A DNA stretch of 64,000 bases from an uncultured Clostridia bacterium (GCA_947591315.1 CANQDD010000002.1:62001-126000); one strand, 5' to 3'; positions 41,802 through 51,177 are shown, counted from the first letter of the stretch. The notes: generated by a model not told the origin, from the letters alone. A program made the numbers and translations.

Positions 41802-41857
41802 GGGGACACTAAAGTTTGGGGACACTAAAACGGGGACACTAAAATTTTAGTGTCCCC
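41802..41857. repeat. GGGGACACTAAA triple repeat ending in a 26-bp palindrome
   Basis: GGGGACACTAAA occurs at 41802, 41818 and 41832. The third copy extends into the perfect palindrome GGGGACACTAAAATTTTAGTGTCCCC (26 bp; 41832-41857), which can fold as a hairpin after the ligase gene. It resembles repetitive palindromes linked to transposase-derived elements rather than a normal terminator, as no T run follows. Confidence 0.75.
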
Positions 41858-41898
41858 AATTTGATACCCGAATGTATACAAAATCGGTGAATTATATG

Positions 41899-41927
41899 TT
41901 GACAAATGCGCATAATAACTGTATAAT
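41899..41927 (+). promoter_or_regulatory. Promoter for the glutamate-cysteine ligase-like gene
   Basis: TTGACA (41899-41904), 17 nt, TATAAT (41922-41927). Confidence 0.9.
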
Positions 41928-41969
41928 AATTCATATTCAATGTGTAGGAATTAAGGGAGGCTGCCGAAA

Positions 41970-43184
41970 TTGGACTTGAATAACAAATATATATTTGACG
42001 GACATTTCGGTCTGGAGCGTGAAACGCTGCGCGTGACCGCCGACGGTTCTCTCTCGCAAGCTCCGCACCCCTTCATAGGCGACGAGCGGCTTGACCGCGA
42101 TTTCTGCGAAAATCAGCTTGAGCTTATAACTCCCGCCTGCGGCAGCGTGGAAAAGCTTATGAGCGAGCTTGCCGCGCTCGACAAATACGTTAAGGAAACA
42201 CTCAAAAAGTCCGGCGAGTACCTCTGGCTCTGCTCGAACCCGCCGCATATAAATTCGGACGGCGACATTCCTATCGCCGACTTCCGCGGCGAGCAGGAGT
42301 TTAAGCACGCGTACCGCGTAAAGCTCGAAAAGCGCTACGGCAAGCGGCTCATGCTTTACTCGGGCATACATTTTAATTTTTCGTTTTCGGACGGGCTGCT
42401 GAGGTCGCTCTGCGGCGCGGCTGATTTTAAGGAGTTCAAGAACGCGCTCTACTTCAGGCTGCTGAAACAGACGTTCCGCTACAGCTGGCTCTTGGTGCTG
42501 CTCACCGCCGCAAGCCCCGTGTACGACCTGTCGCTTGACGGCGACGGACTTTCGGGCAGCGGCTTTGACGGCTACGCCTCTATGCGCGGCGGCGACAGGG
42601 GTTACTGGAATAAATTCGTGCCCGTCCTCGACTACACCGACCTTAACTCGTATATCAAATCGGTAAACGGCTGCGTGGACAGGGGGCTTTTGTTTTCGGC
42701 GGGAGAATTGTACCTGCCCGTGCGCTTAAAGCCTCACAACGGCAGCGACACGGACGCGCTCGTCAAAAACGGCGTTGACCACATCGAGCTTCGCATGTTC
42801 GACCTGAACCCTCTCTCACCCGTCGGAATATTCTGCGAGGATTTGGAGTTCGCGCATTATTTTTTGATTTACCTCTCACTTCTGCCCGATTTCGACTTTA
42901 CGCCCGAATTGCAGGAAACGGCTGTAAAAAATCACAAAGCCGCTTCACGCTTCGACTTGTCCGATATAACGATAAACGGCTGCGCCGCTAAAGACGCGGC
43001 GCTCGGACTGCTCGACGATATGCGCGCGTATTTTAAGGAGCATAGGCGCGCGATAAACATAATAGACATGCAGCGCGATAAAATCATAAACAATGAGCGC
43101 TGCTGCGTTAAGGTGTATGACATGCTTTCGCGTGATTTTCAGGGCGAAATGCTTAAAATCACAAAAAACGCGTCCGCTCAATAA
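41970..43184 (+). CDS. Glutamate-cysteine ligase-like protein
   Basis: The 404-residue protein starts with FGLERETLRVTADG and continues ENQLELITPACGS, the substrate-site signatures of GshA/GshF N-terminal domains, and later HIELRMFDLNPLSPVGI. The family joins glutamate and cysteine with ATP. The ATP-grasp domain of bifunctional GshF is missing, so on its own it would make gamma-glutamylcysteine; no gshB is in the window. The start is TTG at 41970 with GGGAGG 9 nt upstream; no ATG is suitably placed. It has its own promoter. It follows the condensation/carrier/ligase set, but any link is unproven. Confidence 0.85.
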   Translation: MDLNNKYIFDGHFGLERETLRVTADGSLSQAPHPFIGDERLDRDFCENQLELITPACGSVEKLMSELAALDKYVKETLKKSGEYLWLCSNPPHINSDGDIPIADFRGEQEFKHAYRVKLEKRYGKRLMLYSGIHFNFSFSDGLLRSLCGAADFKEFKNALYFRLLKQTFRYSWLLVLLTAASPVYDLSLDGDGLSGSGFDGYASMRGGDRGYWNKFVPVLDYTDLNSYIKSVNGCVDRGLLFSAGELYLPVRLKPHNGSDTDALVKNGVDHIELRMFDLNPLSPVGIFCEDLEFAHYFLIYLSLLPDFDFTPELQETAVKNHKAASRFDLSDITINGCAAKDAALGLLDDMRAYFKEHRRAINIIDMQRDKIINNERCCVKVYDMLSRDFQGEMLKITKNASAQ

Positions 43185-43238
43185 CGTTTACGGCGTGATT
43201 GCATATGTTTTTCGGCGTAAATCGCACGCTTCACCGAC

Positions 43239-43267
43239 TTGACATTTACTCCCGAAAGGAATATAAT
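43239..43267 (+). promoter_or_regulatory. Promoter for the cstA-like gene
   Basis: TTGACA (43239-43244), 17 nt, TATAAT (43262-43267), 35 nt before the ATG. Confidence 0.88.
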
Positions 43268-43301
43268 TTCTATATACTTGTTAAATTGGGAGTTGATTTG
43301 T

Positions 43302-44768
43302 ATGGTTACTTTTATTATCGGACTTGCCGTTCTCGTTATCGGCGGCGCGCTGTACGGAAAGGTGTGCGAAAAGGTCTTTAAGCCCGACGACCGCGAAACA
43401 CCCGCGGTACGCTTAAACGACGGTATGGATTACGTACCGATGAAGAAGTGGAAAAATTCGCTTATTCAGCTTTTGAACATAGCCGGAACGGGTCCTATTT
43501 TTGGACCGATACAGGGTATTTTGTTCGGACCTATCGCGTTTTTGACGATTCCGATAGGCTGCATAATAGGCGGCGCGGTTCACGATTACATGAGCGGTAT
43601 GATTTCCGTCCGCAACGACGGCGTACAGATGCCGCTGCTTGTGAAAAAATATCTCGGCAAATACGCGTACCCTCTGTATAACGTGTTCGTATGTCTCACG
43701 ATGCTGCTTGTCGGCACGGTGTTCATCTACACGCCCGGCGACCTGTTCATAACGCAGATTCTGGGCTCGGACAGCGGCGCGGGCAATCCGCTCGTATGGA
43801 TCGTGTACGGCGCTATCTTTTTATATTACGTGATTGCCACGCTGTTCCCGATAGACAAGATAATCGGCAAGGTTTATCCGTTTTTCGGCGCGCTGCTTAT
43901 CCTGTCGGCGATAGGCGTGTTTGTCGGTATTTTCGTAAAGGGCTATCCGCTCGACGAAATATGGAATGTCGGACTTGCGAATGTTCATCCGCAGGGACTT
44001 CACTTTATACCGATATTTTTCGTAACGGTAGCGTGCGGAATAGTCTCCGGCTTCCATTCCACGCAGGCGACGCTCGTGTCCCGCACGATCAGCCATGAAA
44101 AAGAAGGACGCATGACGTTCTACAACATGATGATCGCGGAGGGCTTTATCGCCATGATATGGGCTGCCGCTACAATGGGCATTATAAATCTCGGTCATAT
44201 CGCCGCCATGTCGGTCGCGACAGACGGCTCGGCAACCACAAAGGTCGTAGGCATTGTCGCGAATGATTTGCTCGGCAGCGTCGGCGGGATCGTCGCCGTG
44301 ATTGGCATTATCGTGCTTCCCATAACATCGGGCGATACGGCTCTGCGCTCGATGAGGCTTATAATCTCCGAAGCGATGAAGGTCGACCAGTCAAAGAAAA
44401 GGAACAGGCTCGCCGTTTCATGCGCGATATTTGCGGTCGTGGCGGGTATTCTGATATTCGCCAAGGTAAACACCGGCGGCTTTAACATACTCTGGCGTTA
44501 CTTCGCGTGGGCGAACCAGACGATAGCCGTGTTCGCGTTCGCGATGATCACGGTGTATATGATACGGCACAGGCAGCAGTTTTTAATGGCGCTTATACCG
44601 GGCATGTTCTACATGTTCGTCATTTCAAGCTTTATATTAAACGCGCAGATAGGCTTTAACCTTTCATGGACGCTGAGCTATATAATCGCGGGAGTTTTGA
44701 CCGCGGCTTACGCCGCCGTAGTTGTCCGCAGCGGCATGATCTCGCGCAAGCAAACGCAAATTCCGTGA
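43302..44768 (+). CDS. cstA: CstA family carbon starvation transporter
   Basis: The 488-residue membrane protein has family segments LLNIAGTGPIFGPIQGI, FGPIAFLTIPIGCIIGGAVHDY, GIVSGFHSTQATLVSRTI and ITSGDTALRSMRLI. CstA proteins import peptides or pyruvate. This is the shorter Clostridia form. The in-frame start 63 nt upstream would overlap the promoter; the ATG at 43302 has GGGAG 9 nt upstream. No LytTR partner is adjacent. Confidence 0.92.
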   Translation: MVTFIIGLAVLVIGGALYGKVCEKVFKPDDRETPAVRLNDGMDYVPMKKWKNSLIQLLNIAGTGPIFGPIQGILFGPIAFLTIPIGCIIGGAVHDYMSGMISVRNDGVQMPLLVKKYLGKYAYPLYNVFVCLTMLLVGTVFIYTPGDLFITQILGSDSGAGNPLVWIVYGAIFLYYVIATLFPIDKIIGKVYPFFGALLILSAIGVFVGIFVKGYPLDEIWNVGLANVHPQGLHFIPIFFVTVACGIVSGFHSTQATLVSRTISHEKEGRMTFYNMMIAEGFIAMIWAAATMGIINLGHIAAMSVATDGSATTKVVGIVANDLLGSVGGIVAVIGIIVLPITSGDTALRSMRLIISEAMKVDQSKKRNRLAVSCAIFAVVAGILIFAKVNTGGFNILWRYFAWANQTIAVFAFAMITVYMIRHRQQFLMALIPGMFYMFVISSFILNAQIGFNLSWTLSYIIAGVLTAAYAAVVVRSGMISRKQTQIP

Positions 44769-44890
44769 TGAGCGGGAACGATAAAAATACTTGCCATTTT
44801 CTGCGGAGCAGTGTATGTTCTACCGAAGCACAGGCGTTTCTCCTGAATGTAAGGAATGCAAAGCCGTTCCTAAAATCCTTATGAACAGAA

Positions 44891-46618
44891 TCAGTCATGC
44901 GGACGCATTGTTTGCATATTATAGTAAATTCCGCGCCTGTCCATAAGCTCGGCGTGTGTGCCTGTTTCTTCAATTCCGTTGGGCGTAAGCACCATGATTT
45001 TATCCGCGTTCTGAATTGTTGTGAGCCTGTGCGCGATTGTTATGACCGTTCTGCCCTTTGAAAGCTGCTCGAGCGACTCCTGTATCAGCCGCTCGCTTTC
45101 GTTGTCGAGCGCGGAGGTCGCTTCGTCGAGTATCAGTATCGGCGGATTTTTCAGAAATACGCGCGCTATGCTTATACGCTGCTTCTGACCGCCCGACAGC
45201 TTAACGCCGTGCTCGCCGATGTAAGAATCGTAGCCGTTATCAAGCGCGGAAATAAACTCATGCGCGCCGGCTTTTTTCGCGGCTTCGATTACCTCCTCTC
45301 GCGTCGCGTCAAGCCTGCCGTAAATAATATTCTCGTAGACCGTTCCAGAAAACAGATACACGTCCTGCTGAACGATACCAATATTTTTCCGCACCGCGCT
45401 TATTTTCAGGTCGCGTATATCGCAGCCGTTAACCAGAACCGCGCCGCCCGTAACATCGTAAAAGCGCGGTATAAGGTTGATAAGCGTGGTTTTGCCGCCG
45501 CCCGACGGCCCGACAAACGCGACATTTTCGCCTTTGTTGATTTTGAAGCTGATATTTTTGAGAACATAATCGCCGGCGTCCTTGTACCTAAAGGAAACAT
45601 TCTTAAACTCAATACTGCTCTCATCGCCCGTAAGCGTTTTGGGATCGGGTTTATCTGTGATTTCGGGTTCTATGTCCATAAGCTCCACAAAACGCTCTAT
45701 TCCGGTCATGCCGCGCTGAAATTGCTCGGTAAAATTCACGAGAGTTCCCACGCACTGCCAAAGCGTAGTGATAGACAGCAGGTACGCGGCGTAATCTCCG
45801 GCGAGAATTTTCCCGTTCAACATGAATATCGCTCCGAGAACCACAACGGAAAGATACACAACTCCGCCGACAGTGCTTGTTGTTGTCCTAAACCCCGCAA
45901 GCTGCAAAAAGGTTTTTGATTTTATTTTAAGATATAAATTATTTCTTTCACCAAATTTGTCCGTTTCCGCCTGCTCGTTCGTAAATGATTTTACAACTCG
46001 TATTCCCGAAAGCGTGTCCTCCGCCTGTGAATTTATCTCGCCCACCTGAACGCGCTGCTCCCTCATTGTAGCTCTCATGCGGTGATTGAAGTATTTTGTA
46101 ACGAAAAACACTATCGGAAGAAATCCGAATACCACCAGCGTCAGTGTAATGTTGATTTCAATCAGTATTATAAATGAAATTATAATTGTGCCGCACGCGA
46201 CAAGAAGCTGCTCCGGCACAATATGAACGAATGAAGCGCTGTCGGTCAAATCGTTTGTAAGACGCGACATTATTTGTCCGATCGAGTTGTCGGAATAGAA
46301 CGAATACGACAGCTTTTGTAAGTGCCGGAACAAATCGAACCTCATATCCGTTTCAACACGCGCGCCAAACACATTTCCCATGTGCGTCATATAGAATTTC
46401 GCAAGAGATGTTCCCGCTATGCCCGCGACATAAACCGCGGCGGAGGATATGATAAGCTCCATTGTAAGATTTTCCGCGTTGGTTATGTGTCTTACTATCA
46501 GCGGAGCAAACATATTCGATACCGCCATAAACAACGCGCAAAGAATATCGAGTATTATGATTTTTTTGTGCTTTGTAAGGTAGGGCAGCAGGCGCTTTAT
46601 TATGTATGTCGTTTTCAC
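44891..46618 (-). CDS. ABC exporter, fused membrane and ATPase domains
   Basis: The 575-residue half-transporter has six spans in the first 310 residues and an ATPase with GPSGGGKTTLI, QQDVYLFSGTVYENI, LSGGQKQRISIARV and ILILDEATSALD. It belongs to the MsbA/YfiC-like multidrug or lipid exporter group and would act as a homodimer. The start is GTG at 46618, with GGGAG inside the end of the upstream helicase gene, so the two are translationally coupled with a 6-nt gap. Its base composition looks closer to the rest of the window than that of the helicase gene. Confidence 0.92.
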   Translation of the reverse strand: MKTTYIIKRLLPYLTKHKKIIILDILCALFMAVSNMFAPLIVRHITNAENLTMELIISSAAVYVAGIAGTSLAKFYMTHMGNVFGARVETDMRFDLFRHLQKLSYSFYSDNSIGQIMSRLTNDLTDSASFVHIVPEQLLVACGTIIISFIILIEINITLTLVVFGFLPIVFFVTKYFNHRMRATMREQRVQVGEINSQAEDTLSGIRVVKSFTNEQAETDKFGERNNLYLKIKSKTFLQLAGFRTTTSTVGGVVYLSVVVLGAIFMLNGKILAGDYAAYLLSITTLWQCVGTLVNFTEQFQRGMTGIERFVELMDIEPEITDKPDPKTLTGDESSIEFKNVSFRYKDAGDYVLKNISFKINKGENVAFVGPSGGGKTTLINLIPRFYDVTGGAVLVNGCDIRDLKISAVRKNIGIVQQDVYLFSGTVYENIIYGRLDATREEVIEAAKKAGAHEFISALDNGYDSYIGEHGVKLSGGQKQRISIARVFLKNPPILILDEATSALDNESERLIQESLEQLSKGRTVITIAHRLTTIQNADKIMVLTPNGIEETGTHAELMDRRGIYYNMQTMRPHD

Positions 46619-46624
46619 CGGAAA

Positions 46625-49600
46625 TCATCTCCCTAATAAAATATTTTTGATAAGCTCAAGACTTCGTCTATTATCACGCTCATTATTGAAACCGCTTATA
46701 ACCTGCTCCATTGTATCGGCACTCCAAAAAATTTTTAATTTTTCTTTTGCTCTGGTTATCGCGGTATAAAATATACCATGAGATATCCTTTCCGAATTAC
46801 TGTGAGGGATGACTACTTTAATCGAATTATATTCTAATCCCTGTGCCTTATGTATAGACACGGCATATGCTAATTGAAAAGGGACTATAGCTTTGATACG
46901 AGCAGTTTCATAATCCTTTTCTTTGCCGGCATTATGTGCGTATACGCTGAACCGTATACGGGTTGACTCCTCGCTGTTAGAAACTATTTCCAAATCAGAA
47001 TTTCTAATATCGAGGGCCGTTAATACTATGGGAATATCTATCGTAAAGCTTATATATCCGTCCCCGCTTTGTATATCCGCAATAGTACCTTTTAAATTAT
47101 TATACAGCATGGGAAATCTTGTGCTTTCATTAAACAGAACCGGATCCCCTGCTTTATATTTCCATTCAAGCCAACGAACCGCATTGGTTGAAGGATTGGC
47201 ATCTTGAAAATAGCCGTTAATGTTATTTAATCCAAATTTACCATCATAGTTCAGGCAAAGAACCACCTCGTCATCATCGGTTTTTTCAAAAATATTTTTC
47301 CCTATATTTTCCGAAAAAGGCCCGTCAATAACTAATTTCTCCGTAATCAGCGGATTTATAAACCGAACTTCATCCCATAAGTCTTTAATAGCTTGTTTTT
47401 TTGTTCTCCATGTGCCATTCAACTCAATAATTGCTTTTTCGGGAAGGATTTCTTTGGCATGGAAAAACCAATTACCGAAGTCTATTGACTCAATCTGATA
47501 TGTATCACCCGCTAAAACCAATAATGAATCTTTACTGATTTTACTTAAAAGCTGACACATTGTTCGGTTGTCAACGGTACTGCACTCATCGACAAAGATA
47601 ATGTCAAAATCCGAATCTGCGGTGGAGTTAATAAATTGGTCAACAACTTGAAACTCACGCCTTGCTCCCTGTGACGTTATTATTCTTTGCAGGTTCTCCA
47701 ATGCGGTATGGGTTTGGGTTAAAAACAGTTTGCTTCTGCCGTTCATAAGTTTTGATATATAATCCATTAAAGTAGTTTTACCGGTACCCGCCGCTCCATA
47801 AATCATTATAAGCCTTGATGATACAAAAGCATTTTTCAGCGCTGACCTTTTTATGTCATCTATTGTATCATTTTTGATGCTTGATATAAACTTTTGATTC
47901 AAATGCTGCTGCCCATCGTTGCCTGCCGACGAATAATCCAAAAGCTTACGCAAAATAAACACGGTGTTCTGAACATACTCGTCTAAATATACGTATTCAT
48001 CTTCTTCTTTTAATCTTTGCCCGCATTGACCGTCCCATTCTGACAAAACAGAATTATATTCCTGTATGGTCTGTCCGCCTTCTTCATACTCTACCTCATC
48101 TTTATGATGATATATTTCTCCTGTTGAGTCAATTAAATGCTTTATCCGAATATACGGCAAATATTTTGCAGTATTTTTTGTCCCCATTGACCGAAGGACA
48201 TCCTTGGAAATTGTTTTTCCGTTTGTTTTCTTTCTCGGTAAATTATACAGTATTGGATTTTTTTCAAAAGGATAACATTTTTTGGATAAATAAACTGATG
48301 AATATTCTAAGGCTTCATCGCAGTCCTCCGGCAATATATCCTCCAGCAAGTCCTCTCGCAGCTTTATAAGAGCATATCGCACTGTTCTTTTACCTAAAGT
48401 GTTTGAATTTTTCGCAAATTTATTGTGTAAAGTCATTAAAACATCTTTGAAATAGCATGTATTTGCTCCTTCATAAATTTCTGCAACAAGATTGTTAAAA
48501 CTTTCATCCTGAAAATCTATAAAATCCAACAAGCTTATACCGCTTCTGGTTAAAAAATCCATCAGGGCGGCATATTCACTGTGGTTATATGATATTCTGG
48601 CGCCCTTCCTTATGATTTGAGAAAGTTTATTAAGCGAAGCCGGTTCGATTGATACTTTCCAGTTCGTAACAACCTTTATTTGTGAAGGAATATCCCAAAG
48701 AATTATTTCGGATTCTATATATCCTATCTGTATGGAATAGTTTGTGGATATATCTATTTTTGAGTATACGGTAATCCTATTGTATTTTGTAGCATATTTA
48801 TCGGCTAATTGCAGCGTAATTTCAAAATATCTTTCTGTACCCACATAAAACGGAACCTTTTTTTGTATATAATACCTTGTGTAGTTTAACGGGTTGTCCG
48901 TATCGGCCGCACATTCGATTGAAGCTGCAAGAAGTTTATTGTACTCTTCATCCTCCGAATTCCTTAGACTTCGGAAATCTTCCAGGTTGCTCAGAACAAA
49001 TAAACCGTAGTTTTCTTTGAGATATTTTCTGATTTTCCATAGAAATCCGTAGTATTTTAGCATCAGCCGCTCATATTGCCCTTCCTCCGGCACTCTGAGT
49101 CCGATATATTGTAAACCTTGTAAAAATGTAGATAGGAATTTTGTTTCAATATTTATTAAAGCCGTCTGATATGCAAGACGAAGATTTGTGCTGCTATAGT
49201 ACAATAAACAGTTTAGCATCAATGTACCTTTACATAAATCTTCCAATTCGGTAAAAACGTGCCTCGAAATCCCATCTCGTGTATAATTGAGCCCTATACC
49301 GCTTTTTATTGACTCTGAAATGTTTTTACAGCGGGCAGTTACTAATTTCAAAATGTCTTCCTTTGTATATTCACGTGATTCAAGTTGTTTTATGTAGGAA
49401 TGGGTATTGGCAATATATTCTAATTTCTTCACAAAATCATTTACTGATTCATTTGTATTCTTAATTTCATCTTCGGCGGTAAACTCAACTGTCGTAGACT
49501 CCTTACCAAAGTCAATAGAAGCAATAAACTTGGGAGATATGTATTTCCAGAAAACACGTTCCTGGTCTCGTGCGTTTGGATTTACTACCAAAAATAATAT

Positions 49601-49939
49601 ACCCGGGTCTAATGTAACCTCGGCTGCTATATATGCGGGAAAAGCAAGACTTTTTAATTGGTATTTAACAGTGCCCTCCGCTGTTACATGGGCAATAGCA
49701 GTTCCTTTAATTTGGACGACAAAATTTCGTTTTGGGGTTCTTGAGTCAGAGGTGTCGGGAACAAGTTCAAATGTTCCGTCTGTATTGGGCCATTTGTCTC
49801 CCTCGGAAAATTTACTGTTAATTCTTCCATTGGAGCGCAAAAATGATTTAAGCACAGTAACAGCACTTCTATCATCATTTTCTTGTTCTGTATGTGTCTT
49901 AATATGTGTCTCTAATTGTTCGATCGTAACTTTTGCCAT
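46625..49939 (-). CDS. DUF4365 nuclease-like domain fused to SF1 (RecD/UvrD-type) helicase
   Basis: The 1104-residue protein begins with a DUF4365-type domain (about 1-150) in the PD-(D/E)xK style: Asp54 in NTDGTFE and the QIK of VVQIKGT at 76-78, then YIAAEVTL and GILFLVVNP. A long helical middle follows. The C-terminal helicase has YGAAGTGKTTLM (about 713), IIFVDEC (about 781), LAGDTYQI, and the late motifs SIHKAQGLEYN (about 1028) and YTAITRAKEKL (about 1060). The gene is visibly AT-rich, with AAA/TTT-rich codons unlike its neighbours, pointing to transfer. Such nuclease-helicase fusions often act against phage or plasmids; that is inference. ATG at 49939 has GAGGTGA upstream. Confidence 0.8.
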   Translation of the reverse strand: MAKVTIEQLETHIKTHTEQENDDRSAVTVLKSFLRSNGRINSKFSEGDKWPNTDGTFELVPDTSDSRTPKRNFVVQIKGTAIAHVTAEGTVKYQLKSLAFPAYIAAEVTLDPGILFLVVNPNARDQERVFWKYISPKFIASIDFGKESTTVEFTAEDEIKNTNESVNDFVKKLEYIANTHSYIKQLESREYTKEDILKLVTARCKNISESIKSGIGLNYTRDGISRHVFTELEDLCKGTLMLNCLLYYSSTNLRLAYQTALINIETKFLSTFLQGLQYIGLRVPEEGQYERLMLKYYGFLWKIRKYLKENYGLFVLSNLEDFRSLRNSEDEEYNKLLAASIECAADTDNPLNYTRYYIQKKVPFYVGTERYFEITLQLADKYATKYNRITVYSKIDISTNYSIQIGYIESEIILWDIPSQIKVVTNWKVSIEPASLNKLSQIIRKGARISYNHSEYAALMDFLTRSGISLLDFIDFQDESFNNLVAEIYEGANTCYFKDVLMTLHNKFAKNSNTLGKRTVRYALIKLREDLLEDILPEDCDEALEYSSVYLSKKCYPFEKNPILYNLPRKKTNGKTISKDVLRSMGTKNTAKYLPYIRIKHLIDSTGEIYHHKDEVEYEEGGQTIQEYNSVLSEWDGQCGQRLKEEDEYVYLDEYVQNTVFILRKLLDYSSAGNDGQQHLNQKFISSIKNDTIDDIKRSALKNAFVSSRLIMIYGAAGTGKTTLMDYISKLMNGRSKLFLTQTHTALENLQRIITSQGARREFQVVDQFINSTADSDFDIIFVDECSTVDNRTMCQLLSKISKDSLLVLAGDTYQIESIDFGNWFFHAKEILPEKAIIELNGTWRTKKQAIKDLWDEVRFINPLITEKLVIDGPFSENIGKNIFEKTDDDEVVLCLNYDGKFGLNNINGYFQDANPSTNAVRWLEWKYKAGDPVLFNESTRFPMLYNNLKGTIADIQSGDGYISFTIDIPIVLTALDIRNSDLEIVSNSEESTRIRFSVYAHNAGKEKDYETARIKAIVPFQLAYAVSIHKAQGLEYNSIKVVIPHSNSERISHGIFYTAITRAKEKLKIFWSADTMEQVISGFNNERDNRRSLELIKNILLGR

Positions 49940-49984
49940 CTTCGTCACCTCTGTACACTTATCGATTCAACCGATTTTTGTAAT

Positions 49985-50013
49985 ATTATAGCATATTATA
50001 TCTAATTGTTCAA
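49985..50013 (-). promoter_or_regulatory. Promoter for the helicase gene
   Basis: TTGAAC (50008-50013), 17 nt, TATAAT (49985-49990) on the minus strand. Confidence 0.75.
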
Positions 50014-50115
50014 TATATTTCAAAATAATGTAAACAGAAAACTCTCAACAGGCTAATAATCATATTAACGACTGCAAAAACATTATAAATCTGTAATAAT
50101 TATCTATAATTTATT

Positions 50116-50979
50116 CTATCCCAAATTTTTATAGTTATATTTTTCCCAATATTCCTGCATAGTCATGCCCGTTTCACGTTTAAAAACCTTTTTCAAATAT
50201 TCCACATTACAATTAAACATTTCGGGAACAGCCTTTACCGGCTTATCGGTGTTTTGCAGAATGTCCTTTATTTTGTTTACACGCAGAAAATTTATAAATT
50301 GTGACGTTGTAAGTCCGGTGTACTGCTTGAAACGACGGCATATAAATGATGGAGACAGGTGCATATGAGATGCGATACTATTCAGTGAAACTTTGGAGTA
50401 CATATGATGATTTATATATCGTATCGTTTCGTCAACCGTTCTGTCTTTGCTGTAAATACGTTTGAAATCACGGCTTCTCGTGTTTCTTAAAATTTTTGTA
50501 ATTACCGTGAGCAAATATCCCTTGAGTATTTCGTTGCTTCCGGGCAAAGCGGACATATACTCGTCGATCATTCTTATGTATATATCCCGTATTTCTTTGA
50601 CATCGGTATCAACAGCGTGCAGATACGGTTTGTTATCGGCATCGCAAAAATCCGCAAATTCGCCGAACTGCCTGTTAAAATTTCTATACGCATCGGATAT
50701 GATGTCAAAAGTAAAAAAGCAAAAATAAATGTCAATCCTACGCAGCCCGTCCTCCGGCATAAAGCGATATTCGGCATATGGGCGCACAAGAAAAACATCA
50801 TTTTCCGATACGGAAATATTATCGTTTCCTATTTTTAACATTCCGCTGCCGTGAGCAATATACGCCGCCATATAGCAGTCATTGCTGACCGGCAAGTCGT
50901 TTTTCTGCTTACCGCCGTGGAAAACATATATTCCGCCGCCGCGGTTATAATTTGCAAGATTAATATATTCTGTTTTCAT
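50116..50979 (-). CDS. AraC family transcriptional regulator
   Basis: The 287-residue protein has an N-terminal cupin-like sensing domain (about 1-150; YIAHGSGMLKIGNDN, VFLVRPYAEYRF) and a C-terminal pair of helix-turn-helix units (SLNSIASHMHLSPSFICRRF and MFNCNVEYLKKVFKRETG). It is divergent from the GH78 gene and probably activates it in response to a sugar. Two 12-bp direct repeats spaced 21 bp lie between the genes. AAGGCGGTG precedes the ATG. Confidence 0.92.
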   Translation of the reverse strand: MKTEYINLANYNRGGGIYVFHGGKQKNDLPVSNDCYMAAYIAHGSGMLKIGNDNISVSENDVFLVRPYAEYRFMPEDGLRRIDIYFCFFTFDIISDAYRNFNRQFGEFADFCDADNKPYLHAVDTDVKEIRDIYIRMIDEYMSALPGSNEILKGYLLTVITKILRNTRSRDFKRIYSKDRTVDETIRYINHHMYSKVSLNSIASHMHLSPSFICRRFKQYTGLTTSQFINFLRVNKIKDILQNTDKPVKAVPEMFNCNVEYLKKVFKRETGMTMQEYWEKYNYKNLG

Positions 50980-51013
50980 ATTTCCACCGCCTTATGCCTT
51001 GTTTTATAATTAT

Positions 51014-51041
51014 ATTCTACCAAAAATAAAAACATTGTCAA
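51014..51041 (-). promoter_or_regulatory. Promoter for the araC-type regulator gene
   Basis: TTGACA (51036-51041), 16 nt, TAGAAT (51014-51019) on the minus strand; the spacing is 1 nt short. Confidence 0.6.
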
Positions 51042-51053
51042 TATAATAATCGC

Positions 51054-51086
51054 TTTATTTTGAACTTTCATACATTTATTTTGAAC
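51054..51086. promoter_or_regulatory. Direct-repeat operator for the AraC-type regulator
   Basis: TTTATTTTGAAC occurs at 51054-51065 and again at 51075-51086, a 21-bp period (two helical turns), as expected for an AraC-family dimer. The second copy ends 27 bp before the -35 box of the GH78 promoter. Confidence 0.75.
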
Positions 51087-51113
51087 AAGAAGTGATTTTT
51101 AACTTTTATATTA

Positions 51114-51142
51114 TTGAATTTCATTTTTTATATGTATAAAAT
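51114..51142 (+). promoter_or_regulatory. Promoter for the GH78 gene
   Basis: TTGAAT (51114-51119), 17 nt, TAAAAT (51137-51142). Both boxes are imperfect, which suits dependence on an activator. Confidence 0.7.
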
Positions 51143-51177
51143 AAAAACAGAAAAAATTGCGGAAAGGACGTTGTATT

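Noticed and set aside
44769-44890. A short plus-strand peptide after cstA (in-frame text such as CHFLRSSVCSTEAQ)
   Set aside because: It has no own start codon with RBS, no known family and lies in a 122-nt gap. A small gene or relic cannot be excluded but is not supported.
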